The notes: a model not told the origin generated them from the letters alone. A stretch of DNA of 9,786 nt from Pseudomonadota bacterium (GCA_030673265.1 DAOVJK010000092.1:1-9786), one strand, 5' to 3'; positions 1-7,473 are shown, counted from the first letter of the stretch. Numbers and translations are program-made.

Positions 1-204
1 CATGAAATATGCGGGCTAGACTCAACTTTACTGCCGCATCATTTTGACCAGCCTATTATAATGCAGGAGTATCGCCTAGGGCTTATTTCAGACAATAGCT
101 TTAGACTACTTGGCAGAGCAATTCACTATTATCCCAAGAGAGGCAACTATTCCGGGAATATTATCGGGAGGGAAACGGCTCAGGTGGCGGCGCACATCTC
201 GTAG
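1..204 (+). CDS. possible C-terminal fragment of an unidentified protein
   Basis: The first plus-strand frame is open from the window edge to a TAG at 202-204, giving 67 codons without a start of its own except an internal ATG at 61. The decoded text (for example LLPHHFDQPIIMQEYRLG, then a tail GRETAQVAAHIS) looks protein-like, but I recognise no family. It would converge on the fumarase beta gene and overlap its 3' end by about 25 nt. Codon use includes CTA, ATA and AGA, unlike the C/G-ending preference of the neighbours, which could mean a different origin or simply non-coding DNA. An open run this long has a few percent probability by chance in one frame, so this is weak support. Confidence 0.28.
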   Translation, partial: HEICGLDSTLLPHHFDQPIIMQEYRLGLISDNSFRLLGRAIHYYPKRGNYSGNIIGRETAQVAAHIS

Positions 205-755
205 AAATCATTACCTTCAAGATCGTTAATGACAACCGCCGGAAAATTTTCAACCTCAAAACGAAAAAGGGCCTCGGCCCCGGCATCCTCAAAGGCAATT
301 ACTTCAGCCTTGGTAATACTCTTTGATAATAAAGCTCCGGCCCCGGCGATAGAGGCCAGGTAGATTGCACCGTGCTTCAGCATGGCATCTCTCACCACCC
401 GAGACCTCTTGCCTTTGCCGAGGGTCGCCTTGAGACCAAGCTCCAGCAGCCTGGGCGTATAGGCATCCATCCGGTAACTGGTGGTCGGCCCCGCCGAACC
501 TATGGCTTGGCCCGGTTGGGCCGGCGTCGGCCCCACATAGTAAACCAACTGGCCGGCAAGATCGACCGGCAACTCCTGCCCCTCATCCAACAACGCGCAG
601 AGGCGACGATGGGTCTGATCCCGAGCGGTGTACAGATGACCGGTTAAAGCTATCATGTCACCGGCTTTCAGGGTTTCGACAACGCCATCTGCAAACGGAA
701 TTGCAACTTCCCGCATATTATCCAGGGCCGCTGGTCTTACTTTAAGGAATGACAT
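180..755 (-). CDS. fumarate hydratase class I, beta (C-terminal domain) subunit
   Basis: This is the smaller subunit of a two-subunit, iron-sulfur-dependent class I fumarase, which interconverts fumarate and (S)-malate in the cytoplasm. It has 191 residues, the usual size for the stand-alone C-terminal domain. Visible family features are an N-terminal segment ending in GDMIALTGHLYTARDQTHRR (about 32-51), VYYVGP at about 71-76, GPTTSYRMD at about 89-97, the basic KGKR turn near 114-117, and an FEVENFPAVVINDLEGNDFY tail. The related L(+)-tartrate dehydratase beta subunit has the same fold, so substrate assignment rests on family resemblance. The ATG at 755-753 follows AGAAGGA at a suitable distance and lies 39 nt after the alpha gene, so the pair is surely co-transcribed. 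It ends in TGA. No clear terminator follows. Confidence 0.92.
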   Translation of the reverse strand: MSFLKVRPAALDNMREVAIPFADGVVETLKAGDMIALTGHLYTARDQTHRRLCALLDEGQELPVDLAGQLVYYVGPTPAQPGQAIGSAGPTTSYRMDAYTPRLLELGLKATLGKGKRSRVVRDAMLKHGAIYLASIAGAGALLSKSITKAEVIAFEDAGAEALFRFEVENFPAVVINDLEGNDFYEMCAAT

Positions 756-794
756 GGCTATCCTTCTACTCTCTTAGGTGTTTTGTCCGGGCGA

Positions 795-1640
795 CTAGCG
801 CCCAGGCAGAATTCTTTCTTTGTGACGATGGGCGTGACACTGGATGTTCACCGCCACCGGCAAACTGGCAATATGGGAGGGGAACACCTCGACGTGCACA
901 GCCAGCGCGGTGTTATTGCCGCCCATCCCTTCTACGCCCTGCCCCTCTTCGTTCAATCTTTCAAGAATGATTTTCTCAAGATCGTTAACATCCTGCCGCC
1001 CATGATGTTCTCCAAGAGGGCGAAACAACGATCTTTTCGCCAGGATGGGCGCCTTTTCGAAGGAGCCGCCGATACCTACTCCGATCAGCAGCGGCGGACA
1101 AGGATTAGGCCCGGCCGCAAACACCGTCTCACAGACAAAATCTACGATGCCCGCCTCCCCGGCCGACGGCGGCAGCATCTGCAGTCGGCTCATATTCTCA
1201 CTGCCGCACCCCTTGGGCAGGTAGAAAATCTTGAGCTCACTGCCGGAGTGAGTTTCAAGATGGACTATGGCGGGCGTGTTAGTGGTGGTGTTCTTTCTAG
1301 TCAGCGGATCGCACACCGACTTCCGCAAATAACCATCCTCATAGCCCTGCCTGACCCCCTCCTGGACGGCATCCTCCAGATCACCATTGATTGTGACATC
1401 ATTGCCTACTGAAACGAAAGCCACACTGATACCGGTATCCTGACAGACCGGCATCTTTTCACGACTGGCGATATCACCATTGACCAGCAAAAGATCAAGA
1501 AGGTCTTTGGCCAAAGGAGAACTTTCGCGATCACGGGCCGCAACCAGGGCCTCAAGAATATCCGGTTCCAGATCGCAGGCCGCTTCTATCGCCATCTCTT
1601 TTACCGCTTCGGTAATTTCCGCAACTTCAATAATTTTCAT
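795..1640 (-). CDS. fumarate hydratase class I, alpha (N-terminal domain) subunit
   Basis: This is the catalytic, 4Fe-4S-binding subunit of the class I fumarase, partner of the adjacent beta subunit. It has 281 residues, typical for the split alpha form. Probable cluster ligands are the Cys of MPVCQDTGI (about C66), the Cys of LPKGCGSENMS (about C145) and the Cys of NPCPPLLIGVGIGGS (about C181). These three sites match the three-cysteine pattern of class I hydratases, in which one iron stays free to bind substrate. Anaerobes often use this oxygen-sensitive enzyme in reductive or oxidative TCA branches. L(+)-tartrate dehydratase is the main alternative, but the length and the partner favour fumarase. 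The ATG at 1640-1638 has only a weak Shine-Dalgarno (AAAAAGATGAC), and a small hairpin sits about 20 nt upstream. Confidence 0.93.
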   Translation of the reverse strand: MKIIEVAEITEAVKEMAIEAACDLEPDILEALVAARDRESSPLAKDLLDLLLVNGDIASREKMPVCQDTGISVAFVSVGNDVTINGDLEDAVQEGVRQGYEDGYLRKSVCDPLTRKNTTTNTPAIVHLETHSGSELKIFYLPKGCGSENMSRLQMLPPSAGEAGIVDFVCETVFAAGPNPCPPLLIGVGIGGSFEKAPILAKRSLFRPLGEHHGRQDVNDLEKIILERLNEEGQGVEGMGGNNTALAVHVEVFPSHIASLPVAVNIQCHAHRHKERILPGR

Positions 1641-1662
1641 GCTGTCATCTTTTTAATGATTT

Positions 1663-1679
1663 CCCAGGGAGTCTCTGGG
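1663..1679 (-). promoter_or_regulatory. small hairpin upstream of fumarase alpha
   Basis: CCCAG and CTGGG form a perfect 5-bp stem with a 7-nt loop, about 22 nt upstream of the fumarase alpha ATG. The leader between it and the start is A-rich with a poor Shine-Dalgarno. A role in translation or mRNA stability is possible but is only inference. Confidence 0.25.
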
Positions 1680-1696
1680 CAAACTAAGCCTCTGCC

Positions 1697-1788
1697 AAAA
1701 AATAACATGGCCAAACAAATAAGTTGAATGGCATAAGGGGCCGTAATAACAAACACCATAAACGGCCATGTTGTTTTATAACGGCCCC
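1697..1788 (-). terminator. overlapping inverted repeats after panB; terminator or attenuator candidate
   Basis: Two inverted repeats interlock in the 147-nt gap between panB and the fumarase pair. Repeat A pairs 1737-1744 (GGGGCCGT) with 1781-1788 (ACGGCCCC), can extend inward through an AT-rich stem, and overlaps the panB stop codon. Repeat B pairs 1704-1712 (AACATGGCC) with 1764-1772 (GGCCATGTT). Read on the minus strand, B is followed at once by ATTTTTT (1703-1697), as in an intrinsic terminator, though its loop is long (51 nt). Because the right arm of B lies within the loop of A and the left arm of A lies within the loop of B, A and B cannot both form as simple hairpins. This fits either a terminator or a pair of alternative structures controlling read-through into the fumarase genes. 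Confidence 0.45.
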
Positions 1789-2639
1789 TAATCTTTATTT
1801 TGATCTTCTACCAGACTGTCAATATCAACCTGCATGGCGAAACTATGCTCCGTGTCCGGGTAAGAACCGTTCTTTACTTCGCTCTTATAAGAGGCTACCG
1901 CTTCCTTAATCTGCGGGGCCAGATTAGCATACGGTTTAACAAACTTTGGCACGAATTTTTCGAACATGCCCAGCATGTCGTTGGTGACCAGAACCTGGCC
2001 GTCACAATCCACCCCTGCCCCAATGCCGATGGTCGGGATGACAAGCTCCCTGCTGATCAGGGCCGCCAGTTTATCGGGAATGCATTCCAGCACCATGGCA
2101 AAGACCCCAGCTGCCTCGAGATCCCGGGCCGACTTCAGAAGTTTCCGGGCCGACTCAAGATCCTGACCCTGGACCTTATAACCGCCCAAATTACCTGCTG
2201 TCTGAGGGGTGAGGCCGATATGGCCCATCACCGCAATGCCAGCCTGGACAATACCACTGACCGTTGCACAGACCTCAGTACCGCCCTCAAGTTTAACTGC
2301 GTCACAACCGGCCTCTTTGATAAAACGCCCGGCATTAACAATGGCATCATAGCCACTGCTCTGGTAGGACATGAACGGCATATCGCCAACGAGCAGGGCC
2401 TTATCGATCCCACGACTGGCTGCCCGGCAATGGTGGAGCATCTCCTCCATGGTAACCGGCACCGTCGACTCGTAGCCCAGCGCCACCATACCCAAAGAAT
2501 CACCAACCAGAATCATCTCGATTCCAACCCCGTCAAGCATTCTGGCAAAACTTACGTCATAGGCGGTCAGCATGGTGATCTTCTCACCAGCCTTCTTCAT
2601 GGCGATTATGTCAGGAACAGTCAATTTTCCCTTTTTCAT
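1788..2639 (-). CDS. panB: 3-methyl-2-oxobutanoate hydroxymethyltransferase (ketopantoate hydroxymethyltransferase)
   Basis: PanB adds a hydroxymethyl group from 5,10-methylenetetrahydrofolate to 2-oxoisovalerate, making ketopantoate, the first committed step towards pantothenate and coenzyme A. It is a cytoplasmic TIM-barrel enzyme. Signatures seen are ITMLTAYD (about 21-28), ILVGDSLGMV (about 43-52, with the metal-binding Asp), GDMPFMSY (about 85-92), VKLEGG (about 115-120), GHIGLTPQ (about 139-146), a glutamate in MVLECIP (about 185), and PTIGIGAG...CDGQVLV (about 202-218). Length is 283 residues, slightly above the usual 260-275. I chose ATG at 2639-2637 because GGTGGGAG lies just upstream and the protein then begins MKKGKLTVPD like its family. 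A TTG five codons earlier would place coding sequence over this ribosome site. ruvB lies 96 nt upstream with no terminator, so read-through is likely. No panC or panD is in the window. Confidence 0.96.
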   Translation of the reverse strand: MKKGKLTVPDIIAMKKAGEKITMLTAYDVSFARMLDGVGIEMILVGDSLGMVALGYESTVPVTMEEMLHHCRAASRGIDKALLVGDMPFMSYQSSGYDAIVNAGRFIKEAGCDAVKLEGGTEVCATVSGIVQAGIAVMGHIGLTPQTAGNLGGYKVQGQDLESARKLLKSARDLEAAGVFAMVLECIPDKLAALISRELVIPTIGIGAGVDCDGQVLVTNDMLGMFEKFVPKFVKPYANLAPQIKEAVASYKSEVKNGSYPDTEHSFAMQVDIDSLVEDQNKD

Positions 2640-2735
2640 AACTCCCACCTTCAATTATTTTTGTAACTCTTCACGTCAAGACCAGACCATATTAAACCAC
2701 AGACCTGTAACTGCTGCTGAGAAGCACCATTTTTT

Positions 2736-3767
2736 CTAAAAAAGCTTTGGGTTGCTATCATCACCACTATCGACAAAGGGCCGATCAAAATGCTCATAGG
2801 CATGTTGGGTAGCCATCCGCCCCCGCGGGGTCCTGACCAAAAAACCTTGCTGGATCAGGAATGGTTCATAGACGTCTTCAAGGGTATTCTTCTCTTCACA
2901 GACAGCGGTAGCCAGGGTATCGATACCAAGTGGCCCGCCCCGAAACTTATCGATAATCGTCAGGATTATCTTCCGATCCATCTCGTCCAAGCCCTGGGGG
3001 TCAACTGCCAGCATAGTAAGGGCCGCATCGGCAACTTCAGAGGTAATCCGGCCCGCCGCCTTGACATCGGCAAAATCACGAACCCTCTTGAGCAGTCGGT
3101 TGGCGATCCGGGGTGTTCCCCTGGAACGACCGGCAATTTCGACGGCTCCGGCCGGGTCAATCTTAATTCCTAAAACCAATGCCGCTCTGGTCACAATCTC
3201 CACCAGCTCTTCAACCTTGTAAAATTCAAGCCGAAGAATCACCCCGAACCGATCACGCAACGGCGGCGTAAGCAGCCCAGTCCGGGTAGTAGCGCCCACC
3301 AGAGTAAATCTGGGCAGATCCATCTTCACCGAGCGGGCCCCCGGGCCCTGACCAATCACCAGATCCAGCTGAAAATCCTCCATGGCCGGATAAAGAATCT
3401 CTTCGACAGTATGATTTAGCCGGTGGATCTCATCGATGAACAGCACATCTCCTTCCTGAAGGCTGGTAAGAATGGCGGCCAGGTCGCCGGCCCGCTCAAT
3501 AACCGGCCCGGAAGTTACCCGGATACTGGTCTGCATTTCATTGGCAATTATATAGGCCAGAGTGGTCTTACCCAGGCCGGGGAAACCGTGGAACAGAATA
3601 TGATCAATCGCCTCGCCACGGCCTCGGGCGGCCTGGATTGCAATATCCAGATTTTCTTTGAGCTGCTCCTGGCCGATATACTGCGAAAGCAGGCGGGGGC
3701 GCAAGGCCAGATCCAGCTGCTCGTCCCGACCGTCAGTGGCGCTCAGTATCCTTTCTTCGTGGTTCAC
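2736..3767 (-). CDS. ruvB: Holliday junction branch migration helicase RuvB
   Basis: RuvB is the hexameric AAA+ motor that, loaded by RuvA, drives branch migration of Holliday junctions during recombinational repair. The 343-residue length is typical. Seen in order are RPRLLSQYIGQ (about 23-33), Walker A GFPGLGKTTL (about 61-70), Walker B DVLFIDEIHRL (about 107-117), sensor 1 with the arginine-finger region GATTRTGLLTPPLRDRFG (about 158-175), and the winged-helix C-terminus with TPRGRMAT. The Walker A reads GFPGLGKT where GPPGLGKT is usual, a mild substitution beside an intact lysine. It starts with GTG at 3767-3765, whose last bases form a 4-nt GTGA overlap with the ruvA stop, so translation is coupled. 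Confidence 0.97.
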   Translation of the reverse strand: MNHEERILSATDGRDEQLDLALRPRLLSQYIGQEQLKENLDIAIQAARGRGEAIDHILFHGFPGLGKTTLAYIIANEMQTSIRVTSGPVIERAGDLAAILTSLQEGDVLFIDEIHRLNHTVEEILYPAMEDFQLDLVIGQGPGARSVKMDLPRFTLVGATTRTGLLTPPLRDRFGVILRLEFYKVEELVEIVTRAALVLGIKIDPAGAVEIAGRSRGTPRIANRLLKRVRDFADVKAAGRITSEVADAALTMLAVDPQGLDEMDRKIILTIIDKFRGGPLGIDTLATAVCEEKNTLEDVYEPFLIQQGFLVRTPRGRMATQHAYEHFDRPFVDSGDDSNPKLF

Positions 3768-4381
3768 GCCATTGACCTCAAGGCCTGTCTTAACAATTCT
3801 TCAAGGGACAATTCACCAAAACCATCCTCACCTATTGTTGCCCGGACCTTTTCGATGGCCTTTCTTGCATTAGCCGGGGGATAACCCAGATTGATCAACG
3901 CCGAAATCACATCGGCACTCTGCTGATCATCCGGAGCAATAGCGGCTGAGCCCAGCACAACTGATTCCGAGGCCACCGCAAACTGGACCTTGTCCTTAAG
4001 TTCCAGGCAGAGTCTCTCCGCCGTCTTCTTACCCACTCCCGGCAACTTGACGAGGCGACCAAGATCAGTATTAGCAATAGCACTGGCCAGATCACCAGGC
4101 CCCATCCCCGCCAGGATATTAACCGCTACCTTCGGGCCAATACCGGAAACCCCGGTAAGGAGGACAAACATCTCCTTCTCTTTGATCTCCAGAAATCCGT
4201 AGAGATTAAAGGCGTCCTCCCGGACGTTGGTATAGATATAAAGAAAGATATCCTCACCGTTTTCCGGCAATCGGTGGAGGCCGGTCGGTGAATAAAAAAC
4301 CTCGTAGCCAACCCCGCCGACATCGACGATCAGGTGTTCCGGTGACTTATGGGCAAGCACCCCTCTGAGGCTGGCGATCAT
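3764..4381 (-). CDS. ruvA: Holliday junction branch migration protein RuvA
   Basis: RuvA is the tetrameric protein that binds four-way DNA junctions and docks the RuvB motor. It has 205 residues, normal for the family. Domain I begins MIASLRGVLAHKSPEHLIVDVGGVGYEV-like (about 1-28). Two helix-hairpin-helix motifs are visible, LTGVSGIGPKVAVNIL (about 75-90) and LVKLPGVGKKTAERL (about 110-124). The C-terminal domain III that contacts RuvB (about 155-205) is present and contains the usual NLGYPPANARKAI helix. ATG at 4381-4379 follows a purine-rich leader. It overlaps ruvB by 4 nt and sits 180 nt after ruvC, a wider gap than elsewhere in the cluster. Confidence 0.97.
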   Translation of the reverse strand: MIASLRGVLAHKSPEHLIVDVGGVGYEVFYSPTGLHRLPENGEDIFLYIYTNVREDAFNLYGFLEIKEKEMFVLLTGVSGIGPKVAVNILAGMGPGDLASAIANTDLGRLVKLPGVGKKTAERLCLELKDKVQFAVASESVVLGSAAIAPDDQQSADVISALINLGYPPANARKAIEKVRATIGEDGFGELSLEELLRQALRSMA

Positions 4382-4513
4382 TCCCTGTTTCTCTCTTTTT
4401 GGTTAATCTTCACGAGTCTATTTATGATCTAACGACAAGATTACTTTTGCCTTAGAAACAAGCCGCCCTTTTTGAAATCAGAAGACCGGGGGCCAATATT
4501 CAAAAGAAAGACG

Positions 4514-4534
4514 AAAAAATCAGTTATTCTGACT
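4514..4534 (-). terminator. weak hairpin plus T-tract between ruvC and ruvA
   Basis: On the minus strand AGTCAG and CTGATT form a 6-bp stem (one G-U pair) around an AATAA loop, followed by TTTT to give an uninterrupted six-T run. The stem is AT-rich and short, so termination would be partial at best. It lies about 28 nt after the ruvC stop, so it could reduce transcription of ruvA and ruvB from the ruvC side. Confidence 0.3.
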
Positions 4535-4561
4535 TCTATCAATGTTTTTCAGTTAATCAAT

Positions 4562-5047
4562 TTACCCGGCAACGAGGCCTGTCTGGAAATGATTGGCGTG
4601 ACAGATCGCTACCGCCAAGGCATCGGCGGCATCGTGACTGGGACTTTTGGCCAGGGCGAGAATCGCCTTGACCATATGCTGGATCTGCGCCTTATCGGCA
4701 TTACCATAACCCGCCACCGCCTGTTTGATCTGGCGGGGCGTATACTCGGCCAGCGGCAATTTACGCTGCATGGCCGCTAAAACCAAAACTCCGCGGGCAT
4801 GACCAAGTTTAAGGGCGGAACTGGGGTTTCTGGCCATAAAGACCTCTTCAATGGCAACCCGATTGGGCCGATGTATTTCGATTACCTCGGCAATACCCTG
4901 GTGAATCTCCAGTAACCGCTCCGGGAATGACTGTTTAGCGGCAACCCTGATCACCCCGCAACAGACAAAATTCAAGCGCCCCTTGGCAACTTCAATGATC
5001 CCATAGCCGGTGGCCCGGGAGCCGGGATCAATGCCCAGAATCTTCAA
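4562..5047 (-). CDS. ruvC: crossover junction endodeoxyribonuclease RuvC
   Basis: RuvC is the dimeric RNase H-fold resolvase that cuts Holliday junctions symmetrically and works with RuvAB. It has 161 residues. The acidic catalytic set is present: Asp7 in ILGIDPGSR, Glu in VAIEEVF (about 67), and two Asp in SHDAADALAVA (about 139 and 142). The KLGHARGVL helix (about 80-89) is also typical. The start is TTG at 5047-5045. It is preceded by GGGAG at a workable distance, and it puts the catalytic aspartate at position 7 as in the family, so I prefer it to any later ATG. It begins 21 nt after the yebC stop, a very common pairing. Confidence 0.96.
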   Translation of the reverse strand: MKILGIDPGSRATGYGIIEVAKGRLNFVCCGVIRVAAKQSFPERLLEIHQGIAEVIEIHRPNRVAIEEVFMARNPSSALKLGHARGVLVLAAMQRKLPLAEYTPRQIKQAVAGYGNADKAQIQHMVKAILALAKSPSHDAADALAVAICHANHFQTGLVAG

Positions 5048-5068
5048 TAACAGTATCTCCCGAAGTGC

Positions 5069-5818
5069 TCAGGAAATAGCCTCCATAATCTCATCAGAAA
5101 TATCAAAATTGGCATGAACATTCTGAACATCATCACAGTCTTCGAGACTATCCAGTAGCCTCATAAGCTGGGTGGCCGTTTTTTCGTCGGGTATATCTAT
5201 AACATTCTGGGGGATCATTGCCAGATTGGCTTCAATGAAGGCCAAACCTTCCGCCTCTAGTGCCTCCCGCACCGCATCAAATTCCAAAGGCTCGGTCAGC
5301 ACCTGAAAGACACTGCCATCATCAACCACATCGTCAGCGCCGGCCTCAAGGGCAATATCCATCAGTTTTTCTTCATCTACCACATCCTTATCGAACAGGA
5401 TTGAGCCCTTTCGATCAAACATATAGGCAACACAACCGGATTCGCCAAGATTACCATTGGCCTTGGAGAAAATCATCCGGATATCGGCCACGGTGCGATT
5501 GCGGTTATCGGTCATACATTCTACCAGCACCGCCACCCCGCCGGGGCCATAACCCTCATAGAGGATCTCTTCGTAGTTTACCCCTTCCAGTTCGCCGGTG
5601 CCCTTCTTGATACCACGCTCGACATTGTCCTTGGGCATATTTACCGACTTGGCGGTGGCAATGGCCGTACGCAGGCGAGGATTGGCGGCGGGATCACCAC
5701 CACCCATCCGGGCGGCCACGGTGATTTCTTTGATCAACTTGGTGAAAACCTTACCTCGTTTGGCATCAGCAGCCCCTTTCTTGTGCTTGATGTTAGCCCA
5801 TTTTGAGTGTCCGGACAT
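5069..5818 (-). CDS. YebC/PmpR family DNA-binding transcriptional regulator
   Basis: This is a YebC/PmpR family protein, a cytoplasmic three-domain protein of 249 residues, the usual size. The family hallmark MSGHSKWANIKHKKGAAD (1-18) opens the protein, followed by RGKVFTKLIKEI (about 22-33), PRLRTAIATAKSVNMPKDN (about 47-65) and EILYEGYGPGGVAVLVE (about 84-100). The C-terminal acidic domain runs to the end. Known members act as transcriptional regulators, and some family members have been linked to translation of difficult proline stretches, so the exact role here is open. ATG at 5818-5816 has an excellent AAGGAG site. Its place just upstream of ruvC is the conserved yebC-ruvC arrangement. 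Confidence 0.95.
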   Translation of the reverse strand: MSGHSKWANIKHKKGAADAKRGKVFTKLIKEITVAARMGGGDPAANPRLRTAIATAKSVNMPKDNVERGIKKGTGELEGVNYEEILYEGYGPGGVAVLVECMTDNRNRTVADIRMIFSKANGNLGESGCVAYMFDRKGSILFDKDVVDEEKLMDIALEAGADDVVDDGSVFQVLTEPLEFDAVREALEAEGLAFIEANLAMIPQNVIDIPDEKTATQLMRLLDSLEDCDDVQNVHANFDISDEIMEAIS

Positions 5819-5869
5819 TTGCTACTCCTTAAAATTATTTATCGATAAGAAATTCTGATTCATGCGACA

Positions 5870-6466
5870 CTAACCTTTAAAGGCAGTCGCCAGGACAAAC
5901 ACTTCCCGACTCTCGGAACGGGAACTCTTAGGCTTCACCACCTTGACTGAACCAAAGAAACGCTTGACCTCGTTAAAAAATTCTTTAAAGTCATCGCCCT
6001 CAAAAACCTTGCAGTAAAAGACGCCGTTATTCTTTAAGAGAGACACGGCCAATTGCAGGGCCCGACGGCACAACTTCAGGGATTGCTGTTGATCCGACCA
6101 CTTGTTCCCGGTAGTGTGTGGCGCCATATCGCTGACTACCGCCGAAAACCTCTCACACACCTTGCCAATCTCGACAAGGATGGCATCATCCATGATATCG
6201 CCCTGCAAAACGTGGATTTTTGCCCCACCGGAGATGTAGATCCCTTTGCCCCGATGGAGGTCGACCCCAACCACCAACCCTGCCGGGCCAACCACCTTGG
6301 CCGCATACATCGACCAACTGCCGGGCTGGCAACCCAGATCAAGAACGAAATCACCCTTGCTCAGGAAACGACGTTTCTGCTGAACTTCCTCAAGCTTATA
6401 AACGGAGCGGGCCGGATAACCTTCTTTCTTGGCCCTTTTGAAATAATGATCCTGTATTTTTTTCAA
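5870..6466 (-). CDS. rlmE: 23S rRNA (uridine-2'-O)-methyltransferase RlmE/FtsJ family
   Basis: RlmE methylates the 2'-O of a uridine in the A-loop of 23S rRNA, using S-adenosylmethionine, late in large-subunit assembly. The 198 residues include ARSVYKLEEVQ with the first catalytic lysine (about 19-29), the SAM loop VLDLGCQPGSWS (about 42-53), DLHRGK (about 74-79), VVSDMAPHTTGN with the catalytic Asp, FYCKVFEG with the second Lys, and a final SRSESREVFVLAT with the catalytic Glu. So the K-D-K-E tetrad is complete. The only usable start is TTG at 6466-6464, since an in-frame stop lies 18 nt upstream and no strong Shine-Dalgarno is visible. It is the first gene of the long run that continues to yebC and ruvCAB, with a 51-nt gap to yebC. 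Confidence 0.93.
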   Translation of the reverse strand: MKKIQDHYFKRAKKEGYPARSVYKLEEVQQKRRFLSKGDFVLDLGCQPGSWSMYAAKVVGPAGLVVGVDLHRGKGIYISGGAKIHVLQGDIMDDAILVEIGKVCERFSAVVSDMAPHTTGNKWSDQQQSLKLCRRALQLAVSLLKNNGVFYCKVFEGDDFKEFFNEVKRFFGSVKVVKPKSSRSESREVFVLATAFKG

Positions 6467-6644
6467 TTTATCAAAGTTGGGTTAGCCCCAAACCACCTTT
6501 TTTTAGTTTACATTAAGCTAGTTTATTTACCCAATATTGACAAGGAATACAAGGTGCCGCCGGCCGTTTATTTTTGTTGTATTTCCGTAGTTTCCCTAAG
6601 GATAATTTACCGCGGATCAGATGTTTTTATACAGGTCGAACGAC
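6467..6644 (-). promoter_or_regulatory. AT-rich leader region of the rlmE-yebC-ruv run
   Basis: This AT-rich stretch separates rlmE from the upstream terminator and must hold the promoter of the long downstream run. On the minus strand a TTGTCA at 6543-6538 stands 17 nt from TAGCTT, a poor sigma-70-like pair, so I do not fix a promoter. A perfect 5-bp hairpin, TTGGG (6491-6487) with CCCAA (6481-6477) around GCTAA, ends 10 nt before the TTG start of rlmE. That position could affect initiation. I see no coding sequence here. Confidence 0.3.
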
Positions 6645-6674
6645 AAAAAAAACTCCGGAAGTGATCCCGAAGTT
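6645..6674 (-). terminator. intrinsic terminator after the SHOCT gene
   Basis: On the minus strand AACTTCGG (6674-6667) pairs with CCGGAGTT (6658-6651), 8 bp with one G-U wobble, around an 8-nt loop. It is followed directly by a T-run (6650-6645). The G-U pair becomes a C-A mismatch on the plus strand, so the element is better suited to minus-strand transcripts. It lies about 46 nt after the stop of the SHOCT gene and separates that unit from rlmE. Confidence 0.8.
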
Positions 6675-6719
6675 TTTCAGTTAAGACAAGTAAATTAACT
6701 ACTATGCAAGATTTAGCTA

Positions 6720-6956
6720 TCAGGTAAGATTCTCTCTCCGGCGCACATATTCAGTTTCGTCTATCTCACCGGATGCATACCGTTGCCTCAATAGATCGAA
6801 GGCGGCATCGTCACGATTTCCAGCCCCTTTCTCCTTTCTGGTGAGAAACAACAAACACGAAAAAAAAGTCATCGCCAAAATAACAGTTATGATAAACCAG
6901 CTGCCCGTAAATGGGCCACCCATAAAACCTGGCCCGCAATACTCACTCCAGAACAT
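6720..6956 (-). CDS. small membrane-anchored SHOCT domain protein
   Basis: This is a 78-residue protein with one hydrophobic helix (about residues 19-38, from SWFIITVIL to LLFL) and a C-terminal SHOCT-type motif, AFDLLRQRYASGEIDETEYVRRRENL (about 52-77). SHOCT is a short C-terminal module found on many small membrane proteins, often thought to mediate oligomerisation. No enzymatic role is known. The N-terminus is rich in Gly and aromatics (MFWSEYCGPGFMGG). ATG at 6956-6954 is chosen because AGGAGG lies 5 nt upstream. A TTG 13 codons earlier would read through that site. It is the second gene after the DUF2318 lipoprotein, 49 nt away, and precedes a terminator. Confidence 0.8.
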   Translation of the reverse strand: MFWSEYCGPGFMGGPFTGSWFIITVILAMTFFSCLLFLTRKEKGAGNRDDAAFDLLRQRYASGEIDETEYVRRRENLT

Positions 6957-7005
6957 AAACCCTCCTAGTTCACTTACAACACACCACAGTAGCAAATCTT
7001 ACGAA

Positions 7006-7473
7006 TTACTTGAGACGGTATTTCATGTACCATTTATTGGCATTAATATCTTCCATAGCGATGACCAAATTATCGCCTTTTACAACCCTCTTCAATGGGG
7101 CGGGGTTACAGCCACCCTTCACAACATTTATTCGGTTTGCAGCGAATTTCTGGCCGCAGTTCTCGCAGATCATGGAATCTCCATCCTGAAAATAGCCCTT
7201 ACCGGCCTTATAGCAAACATCACAGGAATCAATTGCCGCCCTGACCACCCCATCTGCACTTTTCAGCACGAAGAAGGTCACCATGGTGCCATCATCCGCC
7301 TTTACCTGATAATGATGGGCCTTACCATCACTGACCTTGGCTAACGGAATCTGCAATTGCCCGGCAACCGGTTTCAATACCCCGCTGCCCGCATCACTGT
7401 CCGTATAACTACAGGCGAAAACGAACGACACCAAAAAGCCGACAAGCAAGAACATTCGTAATAAACCTTTCAT
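7006..7473 (-). CDS. DUF2318-type Cys-rich putative lipoprotein
   Basis: This is a 155-residue exported protein. Residues 1-21 form a basic N-region, a hydrophobic core and VFAC, a plausible lipobox that would put the lipid on Cys21. The mature part carries CDVC (84-87), CENC (103-106) and a further Cys in KGGCNPAPL (122), with GKGYFQDGD between the pairs. This order is typical of DUF2318, a domain annotated as Fe-S-like or metal-binding and found beside FTR1-type iron permeases and other metal transport genes. Its ligand and reaction are not established. Metal or redox handling outside the cytoplasmic membrane is my inference. The start is ATG at 7473-7471, 8 nt after AGGGGG. A TTG two codons upstream is less likely. 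The next gene encodes a SHOCT protein. Confidence 0.83.
   Translation of the reverse strand: MKGLLRMFLLVGFLVSFVFACSYTDSDAGSGVLKPVAGQLQIPLAKVSDGKAHHYQVKADDGTMVTFFVLKSADGVVRAAIDSCDVCYKAGKGYFQDGDSMICENCGQKFAANRINVVKGGCNPAPLKRVVKGDNLVIAMEDINANKWYMKYRLK

Noticed and set aside
180..182. TGA at the end of fumarase beta as another Sec codon
   Set aside because: It lies at the family's normal C-terminal length. Read-through would add only about ten residues without any redox motif.
783..1412. A 209-codon plus-strand frame antisense to fumarase alpha
   Set aside because: It is a shadow of fumarase alpha. It has low-complexity Arg/His-rich text and no ribosome site.
1800..2666. A 288-codon plus-strand frame antisense to panB
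   Set aside because: panB is unmistakable on the other strand with all its motifs. Antisense open frames of this kind are common opposite GC-rich genes, and this one resembles no family.
6053..6664. A 203-codon open frame on the plus strand across rlmE and its leader
   Set aside because: Most of it is antisense to rlmE, whose complete catalytic tetrad proves the minus strand is coding. The rest lies in AT-rich leader and crosses the terminator hairpin. The protein has no recognisable features.
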